Shown here: positions 21,428 through 33,420 of the stretch, piece by piece
How the letters are laid out: every line of letters begins with the position of its first letter
How positions within the stretch are numbered: position 1 is the stretch's first letter
From: Lunularia cruciata
Lineage: Eukaryota; Streptophyta; Marchantiopsida; Lunulariales; Lunulariaceae
DNA length: 64,000 nt
NCBI GenBank assembly: GCA_948567375.1
Contig: OX419760.1
Span: forward strand, 58,354,657 to 58,418,656
Direction of reading: 5' to 3'
Program-made: the position numbers and the translations under genes
The notes under the pieces: generated by a model
Told to the model about the DNA's origin: nothing
Databases searched by the model: none
Seen by the model: only the letters and a program-made list of their open reading frames with translations

Positions 21428-22430
21428 ATGGATCCGCAGTTGCAAGAGCTGGTGCAAGGAATGCAAGGGATGTTGAATGAATTTCGAGAGATTGAGATGA
21501 CCATGGAGACATTGCAAAGTCAAGTGCAGATCCTCAGGAACGATCAAGCCATGCAAGAAGAAGAGCCGTCTCAAAACCCATTACCTGCAACTGAAGTACT
21601 TGGAGAGGCACCCGTGCCTACGAACCCTATCAACGATGAAGCCACATTGCTACTCCGGATGAAGAAGACCTGCAACATCGAGCCTTACAAGGGGCAATGT
21701 ACGATGGGAGTAGTGGAGAATTGGATCTTGAGAATGAATCAATATTTTTTATTGTTCTCAACAGAGATCACAAAGCATACTGCTGGTGTGTTTGCATGTG
21801 AGTACTTGACCGATAAAGCCCTCACATGGTATGATGCTTGGGAACGATCCATGCTGGCAGAGAGAAGGGAGGTCACATGGACAGTAATGCAAGAAGGACT
21901 GCTCAAGAATTTCCAATCGGTGGATTCTGTGCAGATGGCTCGAACCCGACTATGGGGATTGAGATAGAAGAATAGCGTACAAGAGTATGTGGAGGCATTT
22001 CTGGATCTACAAGTCGCAATTACCGACATGAGTCCAGCAGAGGCTCTCGACAATTTCAAACAAGGGTTGAAAGAGCGGATTCGCCAAGAAGTCATGGTGC
22101 AAAACCCTTGCACGGTATTTGAAGCTATTGCTTGTGCGCAGAGAATAGCTGGAGCATTAGGTGGAGGTGAAGGAGTAGTTCCACCTCAACATTATCGGGC
22201 AGAAATGCCACACATGGGTGGACCAGTACCGATGGAATTGGGCAACCTTCGATTCCGGGATCGAGGAGCACGGCCGCTTCAAGGAGAGCGGGGATGGGTA
22301 GAAGAATGAAGAGATGGAGTCCCACGAGGAGAAGGGACTCGAGGAGAACAACGCTGTTGTTACAATTGTGGCCGTATTGGACACATATCTACCAATTGTT
22401 GCACTTGTTTCCCTAGAGGCCCTCGGCCTT
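21428..22430 (+). pseudogene. gag of element B
   Basis: ATG at 21428 (MDPQLQELVQGMQG) starts a Gag with an N-terminal coiled coil, a retrotransposon-gag capsid region (VENWILRMNQYF, ALTWYDAWER, VQEYVEAFLDLQ, EALDNFKQGLKERIR) and a CCHC knuckle CYNCGRIGHISTNC at about 22354-22395. Gag forms the particle and binds RNA. The frame is cut by TAG at 21965 and TGA at 22307, each one C-to-T change away from the expected CAG and CGA. The knuckle follows the second stop in the same frame. Confidence 0.9.
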
Positions 22431-22479
22431 CGTACAGGCGATCTTTGAACAACATGGAGAGGCACATTGAAGAGGAGGA

Positions 22480-24840
22480 GGTGGAAACCACTTCAGAAAA
22501 CAAAGATCGCCAGTAAATGTACCTCGCGGCCTTACTAGCTCAATAAGGAAGCAGAGAAGAGAGGGAAGGAAGAAGAATAATGCGCAAAGATCCCGAAAGG
22601 CAACCTCACAATTGATTGTCGTGAATGGAATCCTAGAAGGTAATCAAGCGAGAGTATTAATAGATCCGGGAGCAACAGAGAATTTCTTGTCTTGCTCTGT
22701 TGCAATAAGCTTGGGAATGGATCTAGAGAGAGATGGAAGTGAAGAAGTAGAGTTACCAAATGGGCAAATAGAGAGGATTGAATCATTACCTAGATGGGTA
22801 ACCCTCTTTGTACGAGAATATCAGGAAGCAATTGAGTGGCGAGTGATACATTTAGCCCATTATGATGCAATTTTAGGCATGCCATGGATGGAGCAGTACA
22901 ACCCAATGGTGGATTGGAGGAAGAAAGTAGTGAGAACCCACCAATGGTCAATCATTGGGGTTAAAGAAAAATCACACAGGCAGAAACTGCCTCTATATAT
23001 CGTAGGGATGACAACTGTCTGTAAGACCGATAGATGTTTTCTGGGTCTAATAAGAGAAGTCCAGAGTGCACAGCTCGCTGGACAAATTCCTGAGAAATTG
23101 AAGGATGTGGTGGATGAGTTTCAAGATGTCTTTCCCGATGATCTACCCTCAAGATTACCACCTAAAAGGCGAGTAGATCACAAAATAGAGACACTCCCGG
23201 GGAAGACACCTCCTTGTAAGGCCCCATATCGCCTATCACCTCATGAGTTGGAGGAGTGTAAGACTCAAATTGAGGAGATGCTACAGAAAGGGTTCATCTA
23301 ACCTAGCGTATCACCATATGGGGCCCCTGTCTTGTTTGTGAAGAAGAAGGATGGTACAATGCGCATGTGCATTGACTATTGGGGTCTCAATCAGCAAACA
23401 GTGAAGAAAAAATACCCCTTACCTCGCATGGATGACCTGTTTGATCAACTCCATGGAGCGAGATACTTCACCAAACTAGACTTGCGGAGCGGTTACAATC
23501 AAATCCAAATTGCAGAGGAGGATGTGTACAAAACTGCCTTTCGAACCCAGTATGGCCACTTTGAGTATCTTGTGATGCCTTTTGGCCTCACCAATGCGCC
23601 TGCCACTTTCATGAGCCTAATGAATGACATATTTCATCCATACTTGGATAAGTCTGTTATCGTCTTCTTGGATGATATCTTAGTATATAGTAGCACGATG
23701 ACAGAACACAAACAACATCTACGAGAGGTCCTCCAGATTCTAAGACAGAATCAATTGTACGCCAAAAGCTCAAAGTGTGAGTTTGGCAAGTCTGAAGTAG
23801 ACTACTTAGGGCATAGAGTAAGTGCAGAGGGCATTCAAGTATTGACAAAGAAAATAGAGGTCATTCAAAAATGGAGTGCCCCAGAAGATCAGACTCAACT
23901 TAAGAGCTTCTTGGGGTTGACGGGATTCTATTGTAGATTTGTCAAGGACTTCTCCAAGGTTGCACAGCCTTTAACGGCACTACTTGGCAAGGGGAAGAAG
24001 TGGACATGGGGAACTGCACAAGAGTTGGCCTTTCAAGAATTGAAGGCCGCCTTGCTACATGCACCAATCTTGAAGTGGTATGACCCAAAACGTCCAATCA
24101 AGTTGGCTACGGATGCATCAGGTGTAGCAATAGGAGCAGTTCTACAACAAGAGTGGCATGACGGATGGCATCCAATTGCATATTTCTCTCAAAAGTTGTT
24201 ACCGGCAGAGCGCAACTACCACACCACAGAACGAGAAGAGCTAGCCATTGTTCTAGCAACCAAGCATTGGAAGCACTACCTGGGCGAGAAGGCATTTGTA
24301 GTAGAGACAGACCACAAACCTCTAGTCTACCTCAAGACGCAGAAGGATCTATCTTGTCGCCAAATTCGGTGGGCAGAGTGGCGACAACGCTTCAACATGA
24401 CAATCACCTACGTGGAAGGTAAGAAGCAACTTGCAGATGCATTCACCCGCATGCCAATGGCCAACAACTTGGTGGCAGAGGTTAAGATTAACCCTGAATT
24501 CTGGCAAGAGATTCTAGCTGCTACAAAAACTGATCCACAGATTGTAGAAGCACAATCATCCAAAGGTGTCACCAGCACCCAAGGACTCACCTTTCGGGAG
24601 GGCCGATTGTGGATCCCAAATGTCCCAGAATTATGCACCACCATTCTAGCGGAATGTCATGATTTGGCCATTGCAGCTCATGTCGGAGTGGACAAGACCT
24701 TGGAGGCAGTCAAGCGCCATTACTATTGGCCCAAGATGAGCAACGACGTGATGGACTATGTGCGTAGCTGTCTACTTTGTCAACAGAACAAAGCTTCTAA
24801 TCAAGCTCCTTCAACCTCTTCCCACTCCTACCCAACGTTG
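22480..24840 (+). pseudogene. pol of element B: protease, RT, RNase H, integrase zinc finger
   Basis: The frame is shifted by one relative to gag. The protease active-site loop reads LIDPGATENFLS (22650-22685), with Pro where Ser or Thr is expected, so it would be inactive. RT follows: a linker ending LQKGFI, a TAA stop at 23299, then [22 protein letters not shown] (Trp for the usual Arg), [19 protein letters not shown] and the catalytic [12 protein letters not shown] at 23656-23691. RNase H has [24 protein letters not shown] and [11 protein letters not shown]. The integrase HHCC finger (AHVGVDKT...[22 protein letters not shown], 24685-24792) ends the frame, which shifts near 24800. Confidence 0.95.
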
Positions 24841-25930
24841 GGAACAAGTGAGTATGGATCTAGTTTGTGAATTACCCAAGACCACCTCAGGGTTTGACTC
24901 CATTGTGGTCTTTGTGGACCGGCTCAGCAAAATGATTCATGTATGCCCTACCACCAAGGAGGTGACCGCTCCACAACTAGCTCAACTATACTTAGATGCA
25001 GTCTTTGCTCACCATGGCTTGTCTAGAGTACTCATCACCGATAGAGGCACCCAATTCACCAGTTTGTTTTGGCAAACACTCTTTGGGTTCTTCAAAACCA
25101 AGTTGGCCATGTCTACAGCTTACCACCCACAAACAGATGGCCAAACAGAGCGGGCTAATCGCACGATTGAAGACATGTTACGCGGCTTCACCTTAGAAGA
25201 GCAAGAGAGGTGGGACACCCTACTACCGTTGGTGGAATTTGCTTACAACAATTCAGTGAATGCCTCCACCCAAGTCACTCCATTCTTCCTCATGTATGGT
25301 GAGCATCCCTTCACACCTTCTAGCTTGATGAAGATCCGTCCAGTGACTACCAAGGTTGATGCAGTCAACACATTTGTTTCTCGAATCCAACAAGGTGTGG
25401 AGAGCGCCAAGCACAGGTTACAGATTGCGCAAAATCGAAAAAAGCAGTATGCTGATGCAAACCGTAGGCACATGGAGTTCAATGTTGGGGATCAAGTGTG
25501 GCTATCGACAACCAACCTCACATTACTTGGATCTCCCAAGCTCAGACCTCGTTTTATTGGGCCTTTCTTGATTCTTCGTCGCATCGGCGCTGTGGCCTAT
25601 CACCTTGAGCTACCACCACACATGAAGATCCATCCAGTGTTCCATGTCTCCCTATTACGCAGATATGCTCCCCGATCAGGCCAAGGTACTTCCACACAGG
25701 ACATTCGACCTTGTCCGACAGTCATTGATGGCAAAGAGGAATATGAAGTGGAGCGGATTCTCCAAAAGCACATGCGTGGTACTCGCCATCCGCGGGTGGA
25801 ATATCTAGTACAATGGAAAGGTTACCCCCTCTATGAAGCAACCTGGGAACCCGCTGCCAATTTGGCACATGCACCGGTGTTGGTGCAAGCATTTGAGCAA
25901 CAATTGCACAACGAGGACGTTGCGTCTTAA
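24800..25930 (+). pseudogene. Integrase core and chromodomain of element B
   Basis: Continues pol after a one-base shift near 24800. The DDE core is intact: Asp in [10 protein letters not shown] (24847), Asp in LITDRGTQFTS (25033) and Glu in YHPQTDGQTERANR (25122). The C-terminal region LRPRFIGPFLILRRIGAVAY and HPVFHVSLLRRY leads to a canonical chromodomain near 25735-25870 (EEYEVERIL, YLVQWKGYPLYEATWEP), with the stop at 25928. Integrase inserts cDNA, and the chromodomain targets it to modified nucleosomes. This is the best-preserved part of the element, with 390 codons open. Confidence 0.95.
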
Positions 25931-25943
25931 AAGGAGGGAGGTC
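25929..25943 (+). other. Polypurine tract of element B
   Basis: AAAAGGAGGGAGGTC directly before the 3' LTR. It overlaps the pol stop codon. Confidence 0.85.
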
Positions 25944-26684
25944 TGTAATACCAACGGTTAGCCATATGATCTAGATGTGAAATTCGGTTTGGTAATATCT
26001 AGAATGATTTTATACATGATGGTCAAAATAGATCATATAGAAGTATCACCAAAAGAGTACTTCTACTAATAGGGCAGAAACCAAAATAGACTTGAGAACC
26101 TTAGAACCAATAGCTATACATATGATTTAAAGGTGAGAATTGGTTTGGTAACATCTGGAAGGATGTTATACATGATGGACTAAACAGATCAGAAAGAGAT
26201 ATCACCAAAAGGGGACTTCTACTAATAGAGTAGGAACCGAAATATGCCTGAAATCTTTGAAGGCAATTTTGGAGGCCTAAACGGATGAATTAGGCCTCAA
26301 AAATGTACAGATCCCTCCCCCCCAACAAAGGGAAGGCTGGCCTTCCTTCCCCCCTAGTTTTTCTCGTCGAGAACTTTCCAACGGTACCTTACTCATGTGA
26401 TTCTGAGATTCCTATAGGAAGATTCCTTAAAAGATTCCCTCTGGTCAAAGCTTGTTTGACCAACCAGATAGGACCTAGACCAGACAGGTCACCCATCCAA
26501 GTAAGTAATCCAAGGGTGGAGCTTGCTGACATGTCACCTATTTGTGTCCCTAATCCTATGGTGGAGCTTCCTTGGAGGAGATCCTCTTTGTCTATATAAT
26601 AAAGAGAAGGTGCTCCCTTGGGGCATCGATTGTTTGAGTGTGCAATCTGTGTTTTCTCTCTTCTCTTGTCCTCGGAGTATTACA
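25944..26684 (+). repeat. 3' LTR of element B
   Basis: Starts TGTAATACCAAC, ends GGAGTATTACA and is followed by the target duplication GCAAG. Substitutions against the 5' LTR are spread evenly, which fits ageing after a single insertion. Confidence 0.95.
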
Positions 26685-26689
26685 GCAAG

Positions 26690-26946
26690 CTTGGTGCCGA
26701 GTATCTAGAAGAGTGCTTGCCATTTTTTTTTGGTGAAACAAGGATCACAATTGGAGATGATTACATGAGGTATCCTATGATGCTTGAAGACATTGTCAAA
26801 GTAAATTTGGGCCAATGTTGGAGCATCCACTATATTAAAGGTTGGTGCCAATTGGATTTACTTGCTAAGCTTATCCACAAACACCATGATTATTATGTGA
26901 CCTTTCTTTGTCTTGGAGAAGGATGCGATGAGATCTAAGCTCACAT
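26690..26946 (-). pseudogene. Integrase core fragment of A1
   Basis: Aligns base by base with 31433-31690 in A2 (for example GCAAGCTTGGTGC at the left edge and GATGAGATCTAAGCTCACAT at the right). It continues A1 after element B. Several frame changes. It ends abruptly where a foreign segment starts. Confidence 0.8.
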
Positions 26947-29125
26947 TATCATGTTGTGGTTTGTGTAGCCCATGAAAAAGTAAATTGGTGTGGTTTATCT
27001 GTGTAAAAATGGAGTAGGTTGTATGACAAATTCCATAGTTGAGCTATTGCCATGTGAGAAATATATATACATGTATATGATTGACCACATGGATTATGGT
27101 CTTTGTCTTCTTTGAGGGCTCTTATGTATATAGGTGATGGAGAGTTGAGAGGAAGGGGTGTTGAAGCTTGAGGAGTCTCGAGTAGGAGGAGGACATTGGC
27201 AATGAGAGTTGTAGCAGAGAGCAAGCATTAGAGTGTGGGAGGAAGCATTTGAGTAGGAGATGTTCTATGCTCCCAATCTGCCACTTGAAAATCTGTTTTT
27301 CATTAGGTTTCAGATTTTACACCGTGAGAGCTTATGGGATTGAATGGTGGTATGTCTCGGGGCAATATTCACGGGGTCGATGATAGAAAACCCATATCTT
27401 ATTGTCCTTTTGGTGCTTACTTACAAGCAAGTCTAGGACTTGACAATCTATGTGCTATTGTAAATGGAAAATGGCTCAATTTTTCTCATGAGCTTCAAGG
27501 GGAGAGGTGGGGTCCACTTGTCAAAAAGTGAAGAGGTTAAATGAAAAAATTGCAAGAGATTGGGTTCCAAGAGAGATAATCATGAGTTTTTTGACCAGTG
27601 AAGGAGTTTGGAGAGGCCATTCAAGGAGATAAGACCATTGTTGGAGATAGGAGCTAATAAGGTATAATTTAGAGACTAAGATTGAGTGATTTGAGTTGAT
27701 TTTGTGAGAGCTATGATGAATTGAAGTAAGGGAGTAGAATTCATACCTAGGAGAAAAAGATAGATAATTTGGAGAGCTCTATGAGACATTTTCATGATCT
27801 ATTAAAGAGGTTGGACAATAGACATAGATTTTGTAGTGCTAAGCATAAGAAATTTTAGGGTTTGATCAATCTAAAATTGGATTGGATCAATTGAAGTTGA
27901 GAGCTCTAAAAAGTGAGTTGTTGGAGATGAGATGTTGATCACGTTTGAAATTTTGGTCATTCCTAAAGTTGTGATTTGAATCACCTTGTGAAAATTTCCA
28001 ATATTATTTGTAGCTAGGTTTTGCACTTTTGTGCAAAGGTTTCATGTGAATTCCTGAAATAGGAAATTTAGGGTCTTGGAGCAAGCATACATGGGTATAT
28101 AGAGCTCACAAGCAAACCAAACTCAACAATTGATCCATATCTAGGGTTTGAGGTTGGATTAGGGTACAAAATTTTAGACAAGGGCACAATAAATTACTAT
28201 AAAATATTTGGTTGACTTTAGATCCATGGAGAGTGAGAGTTGATGCAACAAAATCTATTAAAAATATTTTTGTAAGCTCGGTAGAGGATTTCTATCTTCT
28301 ATCATAATTAAGTGTCTATTTTCCTATTTTTTTGTCTATGATTGAGGATTTTAGGTTTCTCAAGTTTCTATGAGGATTAAGTTTACCTCTGATCTAGAAA
28401 TCTTGGGATAATTACCCAAAACCAGGAGCAAAGCCCAAATTAGTGATTTCAAAATTAGAGTGGAAATTACAAAAAAGGGCCAAGTTTGAAAGCTTATCAT
28501 GGGATCTATAATGATCAGATTGTGGTTAATTTTATATCAATGGAAAGCCTATCTTACAAGCTTTTTGTTGAATACTAGTCACAAATAGGAAGTTATGCTT
28601 ATCCAAATTATATAGATTTTTCTCTATTAATAAAACATAGGATTACTCTACTTGGAATACAAATTGGTTAAAAGGTGAAGTACATATTGGAAGAAGCTTA
28701 GAGTATAGGTTGAAATTAGCTTGATGACAAAGGAAGAAGACTTAAGCTCAATTCTAACAAAAAGCATGAAGAGTTGTGTTGGATTCTTATGATTGGATCC
28801 TCTCCATGCTTGCATGCCTATTTGTACACCCAATTGGTTTGGATTGGTGTGTGGGCGTTGCACTTAGGTTCTCTCCTCCTAGGAGTATTGAGCATTTCTC
28901 TTTGGTAATGTTAGAAATGATGACCAATAGACCAAGAATGCATGTTATGATGTCATGTTAGGTTACCTGTTATTACCCTACTGAAACCTAGAAGGAAGGG
29001 TTCTATTGGTTGGGTGTTATTCATGCTCAAACTAGTAGGGACTAGTTTATCTCCAACCTCTGATCTATAGGCTCCACAGTTAGGCACCCTATGTGTTCCC
29101 AAAGAGAGAAAAGCAAAGTATGACA
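26947..29125. other. Unidentified 2.2-kb segment inserted in A1
   Basis: Copy A2 runs without interruption from GAGATCTAAGCTCACAT to GAGTAG-TGGGA-GGGAAG, but in A1 these parts are 2.18 kb apart. Both edges carry ACAT (26943-26946 and 29126-29129), compatible with a short target duplication. The segment has no long ORF, is AT-rich from 27900 on, and on the minus strand begins TGTTGTCATAC, so a solo or truncated LTR is possible. A 65-codon frame at 27334-27531 (CPFGAYLQASLGLDNLCAIV) has no known motif. Confidence 0.5.
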
Positions 29126-30151
29126 ACATGTTCTTATTGAGTAGATGGGATGGGAAGGGAAGTGGTTGAAGGAGTCCACTTGGTTTTTGGTTGTAAGCCT
29201 TGTTACATTGGTAGCTCTCACAAGATTGGAAAAACTCTTGAACATCTTGTGCCATGTTGGGCCACCACCATTTTGTTGTAAGGTACCTAAGGTCTTGTCC
29301 ACACCCATGTGACCAACAACTGGTAAGTCATGGGCTTCTTGAAGGTGCACAAGTTGTAGGTCACCCTTGGCTAGAACATAGATTCAATTCTCCAAGAATA
29401 GAAAGTCTTCTTTGAAAGAGAAGGCATTATATTCCTTATCATGTACATCAAGAATATCTTGTATAATCTGAAAGAAAGGACTTGTTGTAAGGCAATCCTA
29501 AACTCAATTTGGACCTTGAAGTAGATTGACACTGTTGTAATTGTTATTGTGATGAGTGGAAAAAACTTCAAATCAGGTCACCATGATAGGATAGTGGGGA
29601 TGACATAGAACCTATCGGGTTTATACTCAAGTTTGAGGTCAAACAACTATAGTTGTTCCTCCAATTGATGATATCGACTCTTCATGTATTCGAAATGTAA
29701 TGTCTACAATAAGGTTTATGATCAATTTGCATGATCATTTATTTTCCCAAGAGATAATGCTTCCATATCTTGGTGGTATATACCATTGCTAGTTGTTCTT
29801 GATCTTGAGTAAAGTATTTTATTTTTGTGATGTTTAGTCAGCGAGACACAAAGGCAATGGGATATAACCCATTTGGGAATTCTTACTACAACATGGCTTT
29901 AATTGTAAAGTTAGAAGCATCAAAATCAACCACACAAGATAGTTGAGGGTCATATGGTTGGAGAATGGGCCTTGAAGACATGTTTCAGCTTGTGGAATGC
30001 TTCTTTGTGCTTGGTGGTCCATTAAAAGCTCAAGTTTTTCCCCAAGAGGTTGGTCAATGGTGTAGCCATATGAGCATAATAGTGAATGAATCATCGGTAA
30101 AACTTGCCATTCCATTAAATGCTCATGCTTCTATAGCATCATCTGGAGAAA
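29126..30151 (-). pseudogene. RNase H and integrase zinc-finger region of A1
   Basis: Minus-strand frames give AHDLPVVGHMGVDKTL (29290-29335) and MAQDVQEFFQSCESYQCNKAYNQKP (29180-29255), the HHCC finger of integrase, followed upstream by degraded RNase H (VVDFDASNFTIKA-type words near 29900). It aligns with 31700-32690 of A2. Coding is shattered by stops. The fragment stops where A2's 3' LTR begins. Confidence 0.8.
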
Positions 30152-30586
30152 TAAAAGACTGAAACCAAGGAGAGAAATAAGAGAATGGAAGTTCACATTG
30201 GGATGCTTGAATGAGGAAAAACTCCAAATGCCTAGCATGAACTTTGGCTTTGGTATTTATAAGTAGCATACAAGGCCCTTGAGAAGCTTCTCAAGAAGTT
30301 TCCTTGGGCCATTTTCTTAGAGTGCAAGCCAAGTTAACCAAGACTTCTCAAGAAGCTTCCTTCTAGAAGTTATCTACTTGGTGTGCAAGCTAAGCTAGTT
30401 AGAAGCTTCTAGAAGCTTCCTTCTAGAAGTTACCTGCTTGGGGCGCAAATTAACTAGTTGGGAAGCTTCCCAAGAAGCTTCCTAGATGCTTTTGAAATAT
30501 TCTAAGCTAATTTGTCTTATTCTCTACTTTGTTAGCTTTGCTAACTATGTTGCTAAACTCCCCCACTACTAGTTGTTTTGGTTACA
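30152..30586 (-). repeat. 3' LTR of A2
   Basis: The family-A LTR body. The outer end is altered (AATAAAAGACTG instead of TGTAAAAGACC). At the inner end the words CCCCCACTACTAGTTG are duplicated (near 30560 and 30590). Confidence 0.8.
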
Positions 30587-30619
30587 TATTCCCCCACTAC
30601 TAGTTGGTGATGTCCTCGT

Positions 30620-31880
30620 CACCATTGAAGCTTCAAACTCCTAGATGGTTGTCTATGCATTCTAGAGGTGAGAAAAAGGTTCCCATGTGGCACCATGAAG
30701 GGGATACCTTTTCCAAAGGACCTTGTACTCCGTATGTTGGCGGCATACTTATTGGATGTGGCGACGTGCAAAGATATGATCAACTTTGTACTCCTCATGA
30801 TCATTGATGGGGATAAGGGGAGGAGGAGGTTGGACTCAAGAGGAGAAAGAGAGGGGTTAGGAACAAAAGGTTTCAACTTGAAAATATGAAAGATAGGATG
30901 AATATGCATATGACAAGGCAAAGCAAGTCGATAAGCAACAAGAGAGACAATTTGGGTGACATCAAAAGATCTTATCCAATTAAGAGCAAGTTTACAAACT
31001 TGGATATCAAGTGGGAGGGGTAGATTACTAGAGGATAACATTACTTTATCACCGACTTCAAAGGTGAGATCATGATGATGATGGTCCGTATATTGTCTTT
31101 GATGATTTTGAGCAACAAGGAGGTGAGATTTGGCTTGTTGGAGAGATTCAGAGATGGTGGTCAAGAAGGTTGAAGTATGGGGGCCTGAGATGGAGGAGGA
31201 GCAAGAAGAGAATTTGTGACAAGTGGATCTTGGCCAAAATTGAGAAAGAAAGGAGAGAATCCGGTGCTTGTTTGTTTAGAATTATTGTAGGTAAACTTCG
31301 TAACTGCAAGACATTCATCCCAATTGGTATGGTGAATGTTGCCAAAGGCACAAAGCATATCTTCCAAGGTGTGATTTGCATGTTCAATTTTTCCATCAGT
31401 TTGAGGATGATAGGTTGTGGAAAAAGCAAGCTTGGTGCAAAGTATCTGGAAGAGTACTTGCCAAAACTTTTTGGTGAAGCAAGGATCACGGTCAGAGATG
31501 AGTACATGTGGCATCCCATGATATTTGAATACATTATCAAAGTAGAGTTACAACAAGGTTGGAGCATCCATAATATCAATTGTTGGTGCCAAATGGATTT
31601 GCTTACTAAGCTTATCTACAAACACCACAATTGTTGTGTGACCTTGTTGTGTCTTGGGCAAGGAGGTGATGAGATCTAAGCTCACATGTTCCCAATGAGT
31701 AGTTGGAATGGGAAGTGGCTAAAGGAGTCCACTCAACTTCTAGTTACTGGCCTTGTTACGTTGACAACTCTCACACAACTGGATAAACTCTTGAACATCT
31801 TGTGTCATGTTGGACCACCACCATTGGTGTTGGAGGGTGCCCAAGGTCTTATCCACTCCCATGTGACCAACTCTTGGTAA
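30620..31880 (-). pseudogene. Integrase and chromodomain of A2
   Basis: On the minus strand HVLISDRDPCFTKKFWQ and TYHPQTDGKIEHANHTLEDM (31420-31510) supply the second Asp and the Glu of the DDE triad. FTYNNSKQTSTGFSPFFLNFGQ and a VGDKVMLSS / PLDIQVCKLALNW region follow. The last part reads SMIMRSTKLI in a shifted frame over the chromodomain position near 30780-30620. The core stays open for 117 codons, but the N-terminal finger (31790-31900) and the chromodomain are out of frame. Confidence 0.85.
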
Positions 31881-33420
31881 ATCATGGGCTTCTTGAAGGT
31901 GCACAAGTCAGAGATCACCTTTGGTTGGAACATAGATCTGGTCTGCATGGAATAGAAGGCCTTCCTTGAAGGAGAATGTGTTGTACTCCTTGTCACATGA
32001 TGTCAGATGACCATGTACCATTTGGAAGAAGGGATCTTGTTGTAGAGCTGACCAAAACTCATTATGGACCTTGGGGTCAATTGACACCGTCGTAATTGCC
32101 GCCGTGATGAGAGGAAGAGACTTCAAATCAAGTCATCATGATAGAGCATTAGGGATGACATGGAACTGATCTAATTTGTACTCAAGTTTGATATCAAACA
32201 ATTGGAATTGCTCTTCCCATCGATGATGTCGACTCTTTATGTGTTCTAAGTGTAAGGTCTACAATAATGGTTTGTGATCAGTTCACATGATCACTTGTTT
32301 CTCTAAGAGATAATTTCTCCATACCTTGGTGGTATATACCATTGCAAGTTGTTTTTAATCTCAAGCAGAGTAATTTTTTTCAGTTGTATTTAGTCAACGA
32401 GTCACAAAGGCAATGGGATTTAGTCCATATGGGAATTCCTATTGCAACACAACTCAAATTGCAAAGTTAGGACCATCAAAATCAACCACACAAGGTAGTT
32501 GATGATCATATGGTTGAAGAATGGGTCTTGAAGACACCATATGTTTTAACTTCTAGAATGTTTCTTCATGCTTGGTGGTCCACTGGAAACTTGAGTTCTT
32601 TCCCAAGAGGTCAATCAATGGTGCAGCCACATGAGCATAATAGTGGATGAACCATCTATAAAAACTGGCCAATCCATTGAATGCCCATACCTCTATAACA
32701 TCCTTTAGGGTAGGCCAATCAGTAATGGCCTTGATTTTCTCTTCTTCCATTCTTGATCCCCTCTGATGAGATCTTATGACCCAAGAAGGTAACCTCCTTT
32801 TACCAAAAGGCAGACTTTGACTTCTTGTAGTAAAATTTCCATTGCCGTAATTGTCTTAGGACTTCTTGCACATAATTCACGTGTTATGCCTTTTTCTTGC
32901 TATAAATTAAGATATCATCTAAGAACACCATTACGAACCAATCCAATAGTCCATCCAACACCCAATGCATCTGATCCATGAAGACTACTGGAGCATTAGT
33001 GAGTCCGAAAGGTAGAACTCTCCACTCAAAATGCCCATACCTTGTGCAAAAGATAGTCTTTTGCACACCCTCTCTATCAATAGGGATTTGCCAATAGCCG
33101 TTGTGAAGATCCAACTTGGAAAAGTATTGTGCTCCACTTAGTTGATCAAGCAAGTCATCAATCCAAGGCAAGAGATATGCATTCTTCACAGTTTGCTTAT
33201 TGAGCCCATGGTAATCAATACAGGAACGAAGTCCTCCATCCTTCTTTGGAACAAATAGTATCAATGTTCCCCAAGGAGAAGTACTATGTTGTATGAAGTC
33301 CTTCTCCAACAACTCTGTAAGTGTTGTTCACAACTCCTCCAACTCCTTTGGTGAGAGCCGATAGATTGGTCTACCCCATTGGAGTACTCCCTTGCAATAA
33401 CTCAATCTTGAAGGGCATAC
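31881..33420 (-). pseudogene. Reverse transcriptase and RNase H of A2
   Basis: A 142-codon open frame (33312-32884) holds [73 protein letters not shown] and the catalytic [10 protein letters not shown] (near 32905). The thumb (ITDWPTLKDVIEVWAFNGLASFYRWF, 32660-32750) and RNase H lie in separate frames further left, with several stops. The catalytic Asp pair is retained. Copies DNA from element RNA in the particle when functional. Confidence 0.9.

Larger units (their letters stand above)
20079..26684 (+). mobile_element. Nested Ty3/gypsy chromovirus, element B, with GCAAG target duplication
   Basis: Flanked by the 5-bp direct repeat GCAAG (20074-20078 and 26685-26689). Two LTRs of 746 and 741 bp differ at about 27 positions outside the poly-C length change (about 96% identity by hand count). 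Primer site, leader ORF, gag, pol and polypurine tract are all present. The host sequence on both sides joins into the integrase of A1, and the unoccupied site is visible at 31424-31432 in A2 (AAAGCAAGCTTGG). The coding region carries at least three in-frame stops and two frame changes, so this copy is non-autonomous. Confidence 0.95.

Noticed and set aside
24107..24644. Antisense and alternative-frame ORFs within element B
   Set aside because: They overlap the RT/RNase H frame, which carries all catalytic motifs.
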